Part shown: piece after piece, positions 9,087 through 18,187 of the stretch
Layout: the number at the start of each line of letters is the position of its first letter
How positions within the stretch are numbered: the first letter of the stretch is position 1
Source: Methanoregulaceae archaeon
Lineage (GTDB): Archaea > Halobacteriota > Methanomicrobia > Methanomicrobiales > Methanospirillaceae
Direction of reading: 5' to 3'
DNA length: 64,000 nucleotides
Assembly (NCBI GenBank): GCA_015660885.1
Contig: JACTUB010000001.1
Coordinates: 1 to 64,000, forward strand
The notes under the pieces: model-generated
What the model was told of the DNA's origin: nothing
Database searches by the model: none
Seen by the model: only the letters and a program-made list of their open reading frames with translations
Program-made: the position numbers and the translations under genes

Positions 9087-10544
9087 ATGCAAGAAAAAAT
9101 TTTAAAATATTATCAAAGTCCGAAACAAGGAAAATTAATTTTGATACCGAATCATGATAATGGTCATGAGATTCGTTCAGGAAATGTTGTTTGTACAAAA
9201 ACTGGAGAGAAATTTGAAATTATTAACGGAGCCTTATATTTAATTTCATCAGATGATATTAATAATTTTCAAAAAAAGGATCAAATAGAGGTTAATAACT
9301 TTAATAGACGAATTGATGAACAGAAAAAAAATGGGACTATACCAAAAGAATTTTTAGCGTCAGAAGAAGCATATCTTAAGGAAACCGAAGCGCGTACTGA
9401 TTTTCTATTTAGTAGTTTAATTTACCAAGGTACAGCTAATCGATTTGTCCTTGAAATAGGGGCAGGAGATACAAAAATAACACAGAAGTTTTCTGAATTA
9501 GGCTTTAATTGTTTTGCGTTGGATTTTGCAGAATATAGGATATGTCAAGATTCTGATGAATATTTTAAAAATAAAGGAAAATATTTTGAAAGAGTAATTG
9601 CGTTAATGAATAAATTACCTTTTCAAGATCATTTTTTCGATATTGTAATCTCCCATGCGTCACTTCACCATGCGACACCAACTATGATGGAAAATTTTGA
9701 GTGGTTTAATCCAGATAATATGCTCGACACACTTTCTGAGATAAAAAGAGTATTAAAACCCAAAGAATCGGGTGGAATTTTTATTGCTACAGGTGAGGGA
9801 GTATATCCGGATGATATTCTTCCAGAAAACCGAAAATTAGAACATACAGCAATGACTGGTGGACCTTATGAGGCCCATTATACGATGTCTGAATATATCT
9901 CACTATTCAAAAAAGTAGGTTTATTTCCAACATTCTTTTCAAATGCTATCGATGGAAATTTAACATTGAATGGCTATTTGCAGGATGGCAGAAAAATTGA
10001 TCTAATAAAAGCTCAAAATTACATATCAAAGGATGCATTACATTTTTTTTCGAATGTATGTGAAAAAAATTCCAAACCTGATGACGTTCAGGAATTATTT
10101 CCAAATTGGATCTCTTTAAGAAATTATGAAGACCTTGAAAACGTCCATTTAAATTTCCCATTCTTAATCGATTTTTCAAAGGTTTATTCGGATATAATGT
10201 TTTCCGGATTTTCCGGAATTGAACCCCAAGGGAGATGGACTGAAGGTGAAAAAGCAAATATTATTTTTTTGAAAAAATTTCCCGAATCGTTTAAAGTACA
10301 AATCGATGCTTATGCTTTTGGTCCAAATATCGGAAAACGCATCCCAGTCTCAGTTGGTTCAATAACAAAAGAATTAATTTTATCTGATAAAATTAAAACT
10401 TATTATTTGTCATTCAATGGAGTAATCCCAACGCACGAACTTGTGATTACTGTACCAAATCCTGTCAGTCCCCAGGAACTTCATCGAAGTAATGATAATA
10501 GAAAAATCGGCGTTTTTCTGCACAAAATGATTATATCAAGATAA
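9087..10544 (+). CDS. SAM methyltransferase with N-terminal Trm112-like and C-terminal beta-domain
   Basis: A 485-residue protein. Residues about 15-55 resemble the small Trm112-like region (a vestige without the zinc cysteines: G-VVCTKTGEKFEIINGALYLI). The methyltransferase core spans about 95-290 with motif I LEIGAGDTKIT, acidic LDFAE and ISHASLHH. After a linker, residues about 372-485 form a C-terminal module with GFSGIEP--RWTEG and a closing RKIGVFL pattern. The same module type ends the next gene and the large membrane protein at 13606. Base composition is strongly AT-rich. It likely acts on a glycan or its precursor; the substrate is unknown. Confidence 0.78.
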   Translation: MQEKILKYYQSPKQGKLILIPNHDNGHEIRSGNVVCTKTGEKFEIINGALYLISSDDINNFQKKDQIEVNNFNRRIDEQKKNGTIPKEFLASEEAYLKETEARTDFLFSSLIYQGTANRFVLEIGAGDTKITQKFSELGFNCFALDFAEYRICQDSDEYFKNKGKYFERVIALMNKLPFQDHFFDIVISHASLHHATPTMMENFEWFNPDNMLDTLSEIKRVLKPKESGGIFIATGEGVYPDDILPENRKLEHTAMTGGPYEAHYTMSEYISLFKKVGLFPTFFSNAIDGNLTLNGYLQDGRKIDLIKAQNYISKDALHFFSNVCEKNSKPDDVQELFPNWISLRNYEDLENVHLNFPFLIDFSKVYSDIMFSGFSGIEPQGRWTEGEKANIIFLKKFPESFKVQIDAYAFGPNIGKRIPVSVGSITKELILSDKIKTYYLSFNGVIPTHELVITVPNPVSPQELHRSNDNRKIGVFLHKMIISR

Positions 10545-10614
10545 AAATTAGATTGAAAAACTCATATTCTGAATCATGTGAGTCTTTAATAGGATTTGGA
10601 GATAAAAAATATCC

Positions 10615-12444
10615 ATGGCTGGAAAACAAATTGCAGTTAATATTTTTAATCCAGATACTGTTCTCTCACCTAAAAAGAGGATAATTTTTTTCTCATTTGG
10701 AAAATATATCAGTCCACCACTCGGACTAGGCTATTTAGTTTCATATTTAAAAAAAAGCGGATTTAATATCGATGTTCAATATCTTGAAAATCTGAATGAC
10801 ATTGAAGAAGCAACAAGTCGTATATTAGTACTTAATCCTGATATTATTGCATTAACTTCGCCATCTGTTCATTTTAATCAAATAAAAGCACTTTGTAAAA
10901 GTCTCAAAATGAAAAGGGATATCCCAATTTTTTTAGGTGGATCTCACATCACCTCATTACCAGATTCATTACCAACAGATGTGGATGTGGGATTTATCGG
11001 GGAATCAGAAGAAACAATTGTTGAAATAATGCAATTAGTTTGCATAAATTCATTCAAGAAACATTCTTTGGCTAATGTCAAGGGTATTGTTTATTATGAT
11101 GATACGGGACAAATAAAAATAACTGAGAAGCGGGAGGCTATCAAAAATTTGGATCTCATTCCATTTGCCGATAGAACAATTTTCCCGAAAGAATATCTTG
11201 AAAGTAAATCAACACAGATCTTAACTTCAAGAAGCTGTCCATACCATTGTGTTTTTTGCCAGGCGATACCACAGCATTTTACCTATCGATTTCATTCAGC
11301 TGAATATGTGGTTAATGAGATTTCTGAATTACATTATATATATGGATTCACTGAATTTGGAATAAATGATGAATTATTTGCTGCAAATAAGCCAAGAATT
11401 AAAAAAATAATAGAATTATTAAAGGAAAAGGGGCTTCTGGGGAAATTAAAATTCGCAGTTAATGGTCGGGCAAACTTAATCACCGAAGATCTCGTGGACC
11501 TATTGGTTCAAATGGGTGTTGTTGAAGTAGCACTCGGCTTGGAATCTATGTCACCCAGAATTTTATCATTCCTTAAGGATAAAGTAACGGTCGAGCAAAA
11601 TGTTTCTGCGGTGGAAATTTTGCACAAAGCCGGCTTACGAGTCGGGGGCTTATTCATGATTGGAACTCCCGGGGAAACAATTGAAGATTTGGAATTTACC
11701 TATCATTATATCAAAGCGAACCGGTCAAAATTCGGAGGGATGACCCTTTGTATTACTACACCATTGCCAGGTACACCCCTTTGGGATATTTGTATTAAAA
11801 TGGGCCGAATCGAATCCGATATTTTAAAAATTAATTTTGATAAATTTATTCTATCTCCACCCGAATGTAATAAAAATATCTATGTTGGAGATATTGAATG
11901 GGATACATTTGTTAAGATACATGAACTTTTTATGAAATTGTTTTATGCTCCACATGTCCCATTACCCCAATCCCTTTTAGTTGACATAAGTAGAATAAAA
12001 GACAATTTTATAATGGCAGGGGTTAATGAAATAGAAACTGTCAGAGGAAATTATGCTTCTGAAAAATGGCCAGAAGGCATAATCTTTTGGTCAAATGGAT
12101 TAGTAGAGTTGGAAGCATATTTAAGATCACAAGGGGAAGATAATAGATTCTCTATGAATTATAAAACCCTTTTTAGATTAAATCCCAACATTATGTTTAA
12201 AATTAATTTAAAAATAATTAATTTTAATACAAATTCTCTGCTTTTAGAACGGGAAATTGATCCTTTGCCCGGACTTTGGCAAAAAAATGAATTTGATTTG
12301 GAACCAATGAAATCAAAGGAACTAATTAAGGTATTAATTAAAACGGACAGTATATGCTTAAAAGATCAGAATATTTCTGATGATTTCCGCAATCTGGGGA
12401 TAGCAATTCAGGAGATTAGATTAAAATCAAATGAGAATTGCTAA
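10615..12444 (+). CDS. B12-binding-domain radical SAM protein with C-terminal beta-domain
   Basis: A 609-residue class B-type radical SAM enzyme. Residues about 30-150 are a cobalamin-binding-like Rossmann domain (PPLGLGYLVSYLK, FLGGSHIT). The radical SAM core follows, with the iron-sulfur motif C-x3-C-x2-C in SRSCPYHCVFC near residue 208. Residues about 470-609 carry the cluster-associated module (WPEGIIFWSNG, closing in RNLGIAIQEIRL). Enzymes of this class methylate unactivated carbon or perform ring chemistry. Here, among glycosyltransferases and methyltransferases, modification of a sugar or lipid carrier is plausible but not shown. Confidence 0.85.
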   Translation: MAGKQIAVNIFNPDTVLSPKKRIIFFSFGKYISPPLGLGYLVSYLKKSGFNIDVQYLENLNDIEEATSRILVLNPDIIALTSPSVHFNQIKALCKSLKMKRDIPIFLGGSHITSLPDSLPTDVDVGFIGESEETIVEIMQLVCINSFKKHSLANVKGIVYYDDTGQIKITEKREAIKNLDLIPFADRTIFPKEYLESKSTQILTSRSCPYHCVFCQAIPQHFTYRFHSAEYVVNEISELHYIYGFTEFGINDELFAANKPRIKKIIELLKEKGLLGKLKFAVNGRANLITEDLVDLLVQMGVVEVALGLESMSPRILSFLKDKVTVEQNVSAVEILHKAGLRVGGLFMIGTPGETIEDLEFTYHYIKANRSKFGGMTLCITTPLPGTPLWDICIKMGRIESDILKINFDKFILSPPECNKNIYVGDIEWDTFVKIHELFMKLFYAPHVPLPQSLLVDISRIKDNFIMAGVNEIETVRGNYASEKWPEGIIFWSNGLVELEAYLRSQGEDNRFSMNYKTLFRLNPNIMFKINLKIINFNTNSLLLEREIDPLPGLWQKNEFDLEPMKSKELIKVLIKTDSICLKDQNISDDFRNLGIAIQEIRLKSNENC

Positions 12445-12736
12445 CCCTCCCCTTTTTCGCATATGATCTAAACCCGAGTACGACTTAGTATATTCCTATT
12501 CCTGACCCCTTCTCATATAAAGTGGCAATAATTTCGATAAGAACCTGATATTATCTGGACTATTCTGAGGCGGGGAAATCCCCTCTTAAATCAAATTTGA
12601 ATTGTCCATGGGGCTCCACTCTAGACTCCAAGATATAAAGGGGGGATTGATTTCTTCGAGAAATCCTTGCATTTTCCTGAGTATAATAGTTTAATACTTT
12701 TCGGAGATTATAATTGTCGATAGGTGGGAAGGTATC
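12445..12736. other. Intergenic stretch without a recognised gene
   Basis: About 290 bases between the radical SAM gene and the FkbM-type methyltransferase. It contains a C-rich and a G-rich run (near 12448 and 12640) but no open frame I can support. A promoter for the next gene is likely here, since the gap is far longer than others in this cluster. Confidence 0.5.
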
Positions 12737-13525
12737 TTGAAGGATGTTGTTCTGAAAACCCCATATAATAAGGATTTTGTCATATCCGGAAGTGAAAAGG
12801 ATAAAAGCATTATCGGGGCAATTGAATCAAATAAAGGGTATTATGAGCAAAATAATATGGAATTACTCAAAAAAATCATAAAACCTGATGCAGTTTGTCT
12901 TGATATCGGTGCAAATATCGGAGTAATTTCATTGTGCTTGGGTTATCTGGCGTCCTATGGCAAAGTATTCGCATTTGAACCATCCTATCACAATTTTACC
13001 TTTCTGGTAAGAAATATTATTCAGAATGAGGTCTCCAATATCATGCCACTTAATTATGGTCTTCTAGATAAAGAATGTAATATTGATTTCTCGTATGTGG
13101 AAGAAGTGGCAGGATGTTCATTCATTGCAGATACAGGCATAAAGGAAGGAGTGTCTGAAAAAATCAAATGTATATCTCTTGATGCATGGGATAATGCTGT
13201 TGGAATCGATCATATTGATTTCATAAAAATGGATGTTGAAGGTTCTGAGATCAAAGCTCTGGCCGGATCAATGAAAACACTAAAAAAATTTAAACCGGAT
13301 TTGCTTATTGAATTTAATCCAATCCCAATGAAACGGTTTTTTAATGAAAGACCCTCGCAATTATTTGATATCCTGCAAAAAATATATGACCGGATTTACT
13401 TAATTTCAGATAGAGAAAATGAGTTAATAATAATTGATGATTTCAATCACCTAGAAAATATGTTGAAGAAGGGGAAGGGTTGGGAGGATCTATTCTGTAC
13501 TTCCAATACTAAAACACTATTATAA
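12737..13525 (+). CDS. FkbM family methyltransferase
   Basis: A 262-residue SAM-dependent O-methyltransferase of the FkbM type. Seen: motif I CLDIGANIGVISL, the acidic AFEPS at the end of strand 2, a LDAWD element and the family hallmark FIKMDVEGSEIKAL, followed by LLIEFNP. FkbM-like enzymes methylate hydroxyls on sugars or natural products, in keeping with the cluster. The reading frame begins with TTG at 12737, preceded by a GGTGGGAAGG purine-rich stretch that can act as ribosome binding site; no in-frame ATG lies near the conserved N-terminus. Confidence 0.87.
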   Translation: MKDVVLKTPYNKDFVISGSEKDKSIIGAIESNKGYYEQNNMELLKKIIKPDAVCLDIGANIGVISLCLGYLASYGKVFAFEPSYHNFTFLVRNIIQNEVSNIMPLNYGLLDKECNIDFSYVEEVAGCSFIADTGIKEGVSEKIKCISLDAWDNAVGIDHIDFIKMDVEGSEIKALAGSMKTLKKFKPDLLIEFNPIPMKRFFNERPSQLFDILQKIYDRIYLISDRENELIIIDDFNHLENMLKKGKGWEDLFCTSNTKTLL

Positions 13526-13605
13526 TTTTTGTTCATTTTCTTTGATTTGGAATGTCAGATCGACGATAATAAAATATATAATTACATATTTGTATAGAGT
13601 TGTCC

Positions 13606-15822
13606 ATGAATTACGATTTCATTGTATATTCCCTTCTGACCGCACTTCTTTTTGTATACTGCGGGATTGGCCTTTCTTTTTTACTGTGCCCAAAAAAATT
13701 TGAAAACTACGCATTATACCTTTCACCTTTTATCGGGCTGGCCTACTTGTGTGCCTTTATCTGGTGGGGAATTCATCTTGTTCCAGGAGGGATCAATGCA
13801 TTCGTTTACCCTCTCCTCAGTATCCCAGCACTTTTTTTTGTTGTTGCAGCTTGGAGAAAAAAAGAGGTTTTTCTTGCTTTAATGAGAAAACCCAGAAAAG
13901 AAACGTTATGGTTGGTGCTTATATGTTCTGCTATTTTTATAATAATTTCTTTTCCGGAGATATTTCTGTTGAATAGTGCCAATGTTCTGATAATTGGGAA
14001 CAATGATATAATAAATTATGCAACAATCTCGAAATTTCTAGTAAGTTCCTCTTTAGTAAATCCCGTGCCGGGTGTCGATGCCAATATCCTGTTTTTAATT
14101 GAAAATAATAACTTTGGGGCTTTTGTTGCAGCTGCCGTGCCATCGACGGTCTTGGCAATCCAGACATATGTACTGCAAAACAGTATTGAAAATCTCTTCT
14201 TCATTTTTTCCCTGCCGATTGTTTACCTTATTGCAGTGGAAATATTTCGCTACCGACCTACTGTTGCATTAATTGCGGTATTCCTTGTTGGACTGAATTT
14301 GCATTTAATTTATATCCTGTATACGGGTTTTGTCGGACAGGTTCTCGGTTACGGGATCTTTCTTGCCCTTCTGTCGGTAATGCTCTATCCAATCCTGAAT
14401 TGCACGCAGGATAAGGAATTCTGGGAATACATTCCATTGACATCGGTACTCCTGTTTGGGCTGATAGCGACATACTCTTTATTCATCCCCCTTCTTTTCT
14501 TTCCGGTATTTGGAATTCTGGTTCTTGCCGTGATTATGAAAAAAAATCTCAAAACAATTTTACCGTCTTTTAAATTCTTTATCATGACTGCAATTATTGG
14601 AATAATTATCGCATTCCCCCTTGCAATCAATCGCTTCAAGGAAGTGCTCTATTTTTCCCAGAATATTACTGCAGGTTGGCCTATGCCTATTTTAAGCCCG
14701 GATCAGATCATGGGTTTTGTAGGTAATGATGTCGGGTGGTTTCCTCCCGTTCAGAATGCAGCAAGTTCAATCCCAATGCCACTATTTGCGAGATTTCTCT
14801 TGTCCATTATAATTGTTTGTATTCTCTTCCTTTCATTGAATAAATTATTTCAATCAGACCGGAACTTGTTTTATTTTGGGATCATCTTCCTAGCAGTGGT
14901 TTTTATCGGGTATATATATTATAGCGCACTAGAGTTAACAACCCCCACGTTTACCGGAGAAGGATACAAGGCGTATAAACTATTGACGTACGGCATTCCC
15001 CTGATCTTTCTTTTTTTCTTGGCGTATTTCCGGAATATCGATCTCTTTAATCCGGGAAATAAAAGATGGTATTGTATAATGGTTCTCATTCTTCTTATTG
15101 CAGGTAATCTTTGGTCCAGTGCAGCAATGATGGACAGGGTATCTCAGAAATCCTATCTGATAAAGCCCAATATCATTGATCTTCAAAAAATCAACAATTT
15201 CCAGAATGTGTCATCAATAAATGTTGAGGAATCCATCTACTCCGATCAGATGTGGATATATTACTTCCTTTATATGAATAAAACACTTCATTTAAAATAT
15301 ACCACATATTACCAGAAATCACCCTTAATTGGTGAATGGACACTGAAATCTAGTCATATGGACATTTTGGATCTAGGCAATCTCGATGAAAAAATCCCAT
15401 TGAATGATGATTACTATCTGGTGAAAAATGAATCGTCAATATATGTTGATTTTAAAGAAGGATGGTATGAACCGGAATATAAGAATGGTGCATTCCGTTG
15501 GTCTGGAAATAACAAAGAAACCCCATCACTGGGGATTACATCATCCAATCTAACAATACTGGATCTTAATTTATCCTACGCTTCACTGAATCCTAAAAAT
15601 TCATTTTCTGTTGAGCTGGACGATAAAAAAATCACTGATTGTAGTGATATAAATTTTTGTGAAATAAAACAACTTGCCATCACTCCCGGGTACCATATCC
15701 TCAAATTCGAACCAAAATTCCCCCCCACTTCGTCAGGTTCTGCTGATCCCAGAACACTCGGTTATGTATTTATTTACATAAATATGACAAGTACTACTTC
15801 AGCAACTGGTGCTGCAACGTGA
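13606..15822 (+). CDS. Large multi-pass membrane protein (GT-C-like) with C-terminal beta-domain
   Basis: A 738-residue protein, counted from the ATG at 13606; a TTG at 13600 is possible but less likely. Residues 1-500 hold about a dozen hydrophobic segments separated by short loops, as in GT-C glycosyltransferases. About 510-610 form an extracytoplasmic region (SINVEESIYSDQMWIYYF, TYYQKSPLIGEWTL). About 617-738 are a beta-domain with GWYEPEYKNGAFRWSG and a closing RTLGYVFI pattern. A paralogue at 39425-41266 shares the membrane part, including the phrase FTGEGYKAYKL, but lacks the last domain. Function is probably membrane-linked sugar transfer using a lipid-phosphate donor made by the following GT2, but no catalytic motif is certain. 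Confidence 0.72.
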   Translation: MNYDFIVYSLLTALLFVYCGIGLSFLLCPKKFENYALYLSPFIGLAYLCAFIWWGIHLVPGGINAFVYPLLSIPALFFVVAAWRKKEVFLALMRKPRKETLWLVLICSAIFIIISFPEIFLLNSANVLIIGNNDIINYATISKFLVSSSLVNPVPGVDANILFLIENNNFGAFVAAAVPSTVLAIQTYVLQNSIENLFFIFSLPIVYLIAVEIFRYRPTVALIAVFLVGLNLHLIYILYTGFVGQVLGYGIFLALLSVMLYPILNCTQDKEFWEYIPLTSVLLFGLIATYSLFIPLLFFPVFGILVLAVIMKKNLKTILPSFKFFIMTAIIGIIIAFPLAINRFKEVLYFSQNITAGWPMPILSPDQIMGFVGNDVGWFPPVQNAASSIPMPLFARFLLSIIIVCILFLSLNKLFQSDRNLFYFGIIFLAVVFIGYIYYSALELTTPTFTGEGYKAYKLLTYGIPLIFLFFLAYFRNIDLFNPGNKRWYCIMVLILLIAGNLWSSAAMMDRVSQKSYLIKPNIIDLQKINNFQNVSSINVEESIYSDQMWIYYFLYMNKTLHLKYTTYYQKSPLIGEWTLKSSHMDILDLGNLDEKIPLNDDYYLVKNESSIYVDFKEGWYEPEYKNGAFRWSGNNKETPSLGITSSNLTILDLNLSYASLNPKNSFSVELDDKKITDCSDINFCEIKQLAITPGYHILKFEPKFPPTSSGSADPRTLGYVFIYINMTSTTSATGAAT

Positions 15823-16769
15823 ATGAAACTATCAAGGCTCCCAAAATATCCATTATTGTTCCGGTTTATCGCGAAGAAACCAATATCAAACCATTCCTGC
15901 AGAGGACGGAATTTGTCTTAACCAAAATAAATCTACCTTATGAGATCCTTTTCTGTCTAGATCCCTCTCCGGACAAGACCGAACAAATCATAATGGACGA
16001 AATCAAACGCAACGAAAATATCCGTCTCATAAAATTCAGCCGCCGTTTCGGACAGCCGGCTGCGACAATGGCCGGTATCCATCTCTGTAAAGGAAATGTT
16101 GGTATTGTCATTGATGTGGATCTTCAGGATCCCCCTGAATTAATTGAACCTATGCTTGCAAAATGGCGGGAGGGGTATAAAGTTGTCTATGCCAAACGGA
16201 GATCCCGAAAAGGGGAAACGTTTTTGAAAACTTGGATCTCTCACTTTGGATATCGAGTTATCAATAAAATATCAGATGTGTCAATACCCTCAGACACCGG
16301 GGATTTCCGGCTCATGGATCGACGGGTCATCGATGAGGTAAAAAGATTAAATGAATCTCATGGTTTTCTCCGGGGAATGGTTGCATTTGTCGGGTTCAAA
16401 CAGACATTTGTTGAATATGACCGGGATGAAAGGGCTTCTGGAGTTACCAATTATAACCGGTATCTTGGTTCCTTGCGCATCGCATTCAATGGCATTGTCG
16501 GCTTTTCCATACGACCCTTACAAGTCGCTACGATCTTGGGAGGAATTATTGCAGTGGGGGCGTTCCTCTTAGGATTCTGGATTCTTGTTGAAAAACTGAT
16601 ATTGCAGGTCGAACTGACGCCAGGGTTGACATGGACGATTGTCCTGATCACGTTCCTTTCTGGCGTCCAACTCCTTTCGCTGGGAATCATGGGGGAGTAT
16701 GTCGGACGCATCTATGAGGAAGTAAAGCGGCGTCCTCAGTATATAGTTGAGAAAACGGAGAATTTGTGA
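15819..16769 (+). CDS. GT2 polyprenyl-phosphate glycosyltransferase (GtrB/DPMS-like)
   Basis: A 316-residue enzyme that loads a sugar onto polyprenyl (dolichyl) phosphate. The GT-A domain shows ISIIVPVYREETNI, the metal-binding DVDLQDPPE and DTGDFRLMDR. Two hydrophobic segments close the protein (about 235-260 and 270-295), as in GtrB/dolichol-phosphate-mannose synthase relatives. The start is GTG at 15819, whose last bases overlap the TGA of the preceding gene (GTGA). A nearby GtrA flippase-like gene completes the usual GtrA/GtrB pair, so the lipid-linked sugar may be turned outward and used by the GT-C-like protein upstream. Confidence 0.9.
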   Translation: MNETIKAPKISIIVPVYREETNIKPFLQRTEFVLTKINLPYEILFCLDPSPDKTEQIIMDEIKRNENIRLIKFSRRFGQPAATMAGIHLCKGNVGIVIDVDLQDPPELIEPMLAKWREGYKVVYAKRRSRKGETFLKTWISHFGYRVINKISDVSIPSDTGDFRLMDRRVIDEVKRLNESHGFLRGMVAFVGFKQTFVEYDRDERASGVTNYNRYLGSLRIAFNGIVGFSIRPLQVATILGGIIAVGAFLLGFWILVEKLILQVELTPGLTWTIVLITFLSGVQLLSLGIMGEYVGRIYEEVKRRPQYIVEKTENL

Positions 16770-16770
16770 A

Positions 16771-17664
16771 ATGGGATTTAAATTCCCTATTCCCCCGGGG
16801 TATACTGAAGAGCCCATCTGGATGGGAAATTGTTTTGGGATTGGTTCAAAAAAACTTTCGGTTTTGAGATATACCGAATGCGATGCCGGATGGGATGCAA
16901 GTCTCACAGATTTTCATGAGAAGGAAGCTGAAGCTGGCAATCATTATATTGATCGAGCTTCGCGATTTCGTGCCTGTAACGAATTAAAAAATAAAGTACA
17001 CGCCGACAGTGCTGTGATACTGGAGATAGGTTCATCTTCAGGATATCTTCTTGGGGAGATCAAAACATTCTTTCCCGAATCATTTCTTATTGGATCTGAT
17101 TGTATACTTGAACCCTTGGAAAAAATTGCTCAAAAAAAATTGGATATTCCCTTGATTCAGTTTGATCTCTTCAATTGTCCTTTGCCGGGTAACTGCGTGG
17201 ATGTTATTGTCGCTTTGAATGTCCTCGAACACATCAAAGATGACGAAGCCGCAATAAAACAAATCTATCGCATCCTGAAACCTGGGGGATATGCAATCAT
17301 TGAGGTCCCTGCCAACCAGGGGTTGTACGACTTTTACGATGAACAATTAAAACATTTCCGAAGGTATGCTCTTCGTGATCTAAAAAAATTGGCTAATAAA
17401 GCAGGCTTTACAATTTGTAGTGCGTCACACCTTGGGTTTTTTGTTTATCCTGGGTTCAAATACATGAAACTTCGAAACAAACAGAGCAAACTGGGCACTG
17501 ATTCGCAGAAGCAAACACGCATGAAAAATCAGATTCAATTCGGGGGTCCAGTTATTAATAACCTCTTCTATCTTCTGATGAAAATTGAATTAGCTCTTGG
17601 AAAGTATATTCAATATCCGATAGGTATTCGATGTTTGCTTTTATTAAAAAAGGAGTTTGAATAA
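16771..17664 (+). CDS. Class I SAM-dependent methyltransferase
   Basis: A 297-residue methyltransferase counted from the ATG at 16771, one base after the preceding stop. An upstream in-frame TTG at 16747 would extend it into the GT2 gene and is less likely. Seen: motif I LEIGSSSGYLLGEI, IGSDCILEP, and VALNVLEHIKDD followed by ILKPGGYAIIEVPA, the standard methyltransferase-11 layout. It sits between the GT2 and GtrA genes, suggesting a linked role in making or modifying the lipid-linked sugar. Substrate unknown. Confidence 0.82.
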   Translation: MGFKFPIPPGYTEEPIWMGNCFGIGSKKLSVLRYTECDAGWDASLTDFHEKEAEAGNHYIDRASRFRACNELKNKVHADSAVILEIGSSSGYLLGEIKTFFPESFLIGSDCILEPLEKIAQKKLDIPLIQFDLFNCPLPGNCVDVIVALNVLEHIKDDEAAIKQIYRILKPGGYAIIEVPANQGLYDFYDEQLKHFRRYALRDLKKLANKAGFTICSASHLGFFVYPGFKYMKLRNKQSKLGTDSQKQTRMKNQIQFGGPVINNLFYLLMKIELALGKYIQYPIGIRCLLLLKKEFE

Positions 17665-18124
17665 TGGAATATTAGGTTCACTCAATGAGCGCATGGAAAG
17701 GAATCGGATTGCTTATGGGGATAATCAAATGCTGAAATGTCCATCAGGTAATGATCTTTATCAACTTTGTAAATATGGCATTGCTGGTGGTATCGGTGCA
17801 GGCATAGATTTTGGGTTATACGCACTTATTATTACACTTTCTCCGTTGAACTATCTTCTGGCAAATGCCATATCATTTTCATTAGGTACTCTTGTTGTCT
17901 ATTTTCTTCAAAAAAACTGGACCTTCCAATATCAGAAGGGTAAGAATGTTCTCTTGTTTTCGAAGTACTTCTCCTTTGTCGCGATTACTTATCTCTTGAA
18001 TAACATCCTCCTGATAATCTGTATAGAATTATTGCATATAACACCGATCTTATCAAAAGTTATTCAGATTCTCATCAGTTTTTTTTGGGGATATACGATA
18101 AGTAAAAAATTTGTTTTTAAATAA
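17657..18124 (+). CDS. GtrA family membrane protein
   Basis: A small four-helix membrane protein of the GtrA family, thought to flip polyprenyl-phosphate-linked sugar. Hydrophobic segments lie near residues 36-57, 63-82, 98-118 and 124-146, with the motif YGIAGGIGAGIDFGLY and the conserved QKNWTF between helices 2 and 3. Length is 155 residues if a TTG at 17657 is used; ATG at 17693 or 17729 would give 143 or 131 residues, still within the family range. The TTG overlaps the end of the methyltransferase gene. The AGGAG at 17651 is too close to the TTG, so the true start is uncertain. Confidence 0.83.
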   Translation: MNNGILGSLNERMERNRIAYGDNQMLKCPSGNDLYQLCKYGIAGGIGAGIDFGLYALIITLSPLNYLLANAISFSLGTLVVYFLQKNWTFQYQKGKNVLLFSKYFSFVAITYLLNNILLIICIELLHITPILSKVIQILISFFWGYTISKKFVFK

Positions 18125-18187
18125 GAAGATGAAGGCCAAGGCAGGAAAAAAGGTTTACAATAGAAATACGTGAGGCGGTTATATGGA

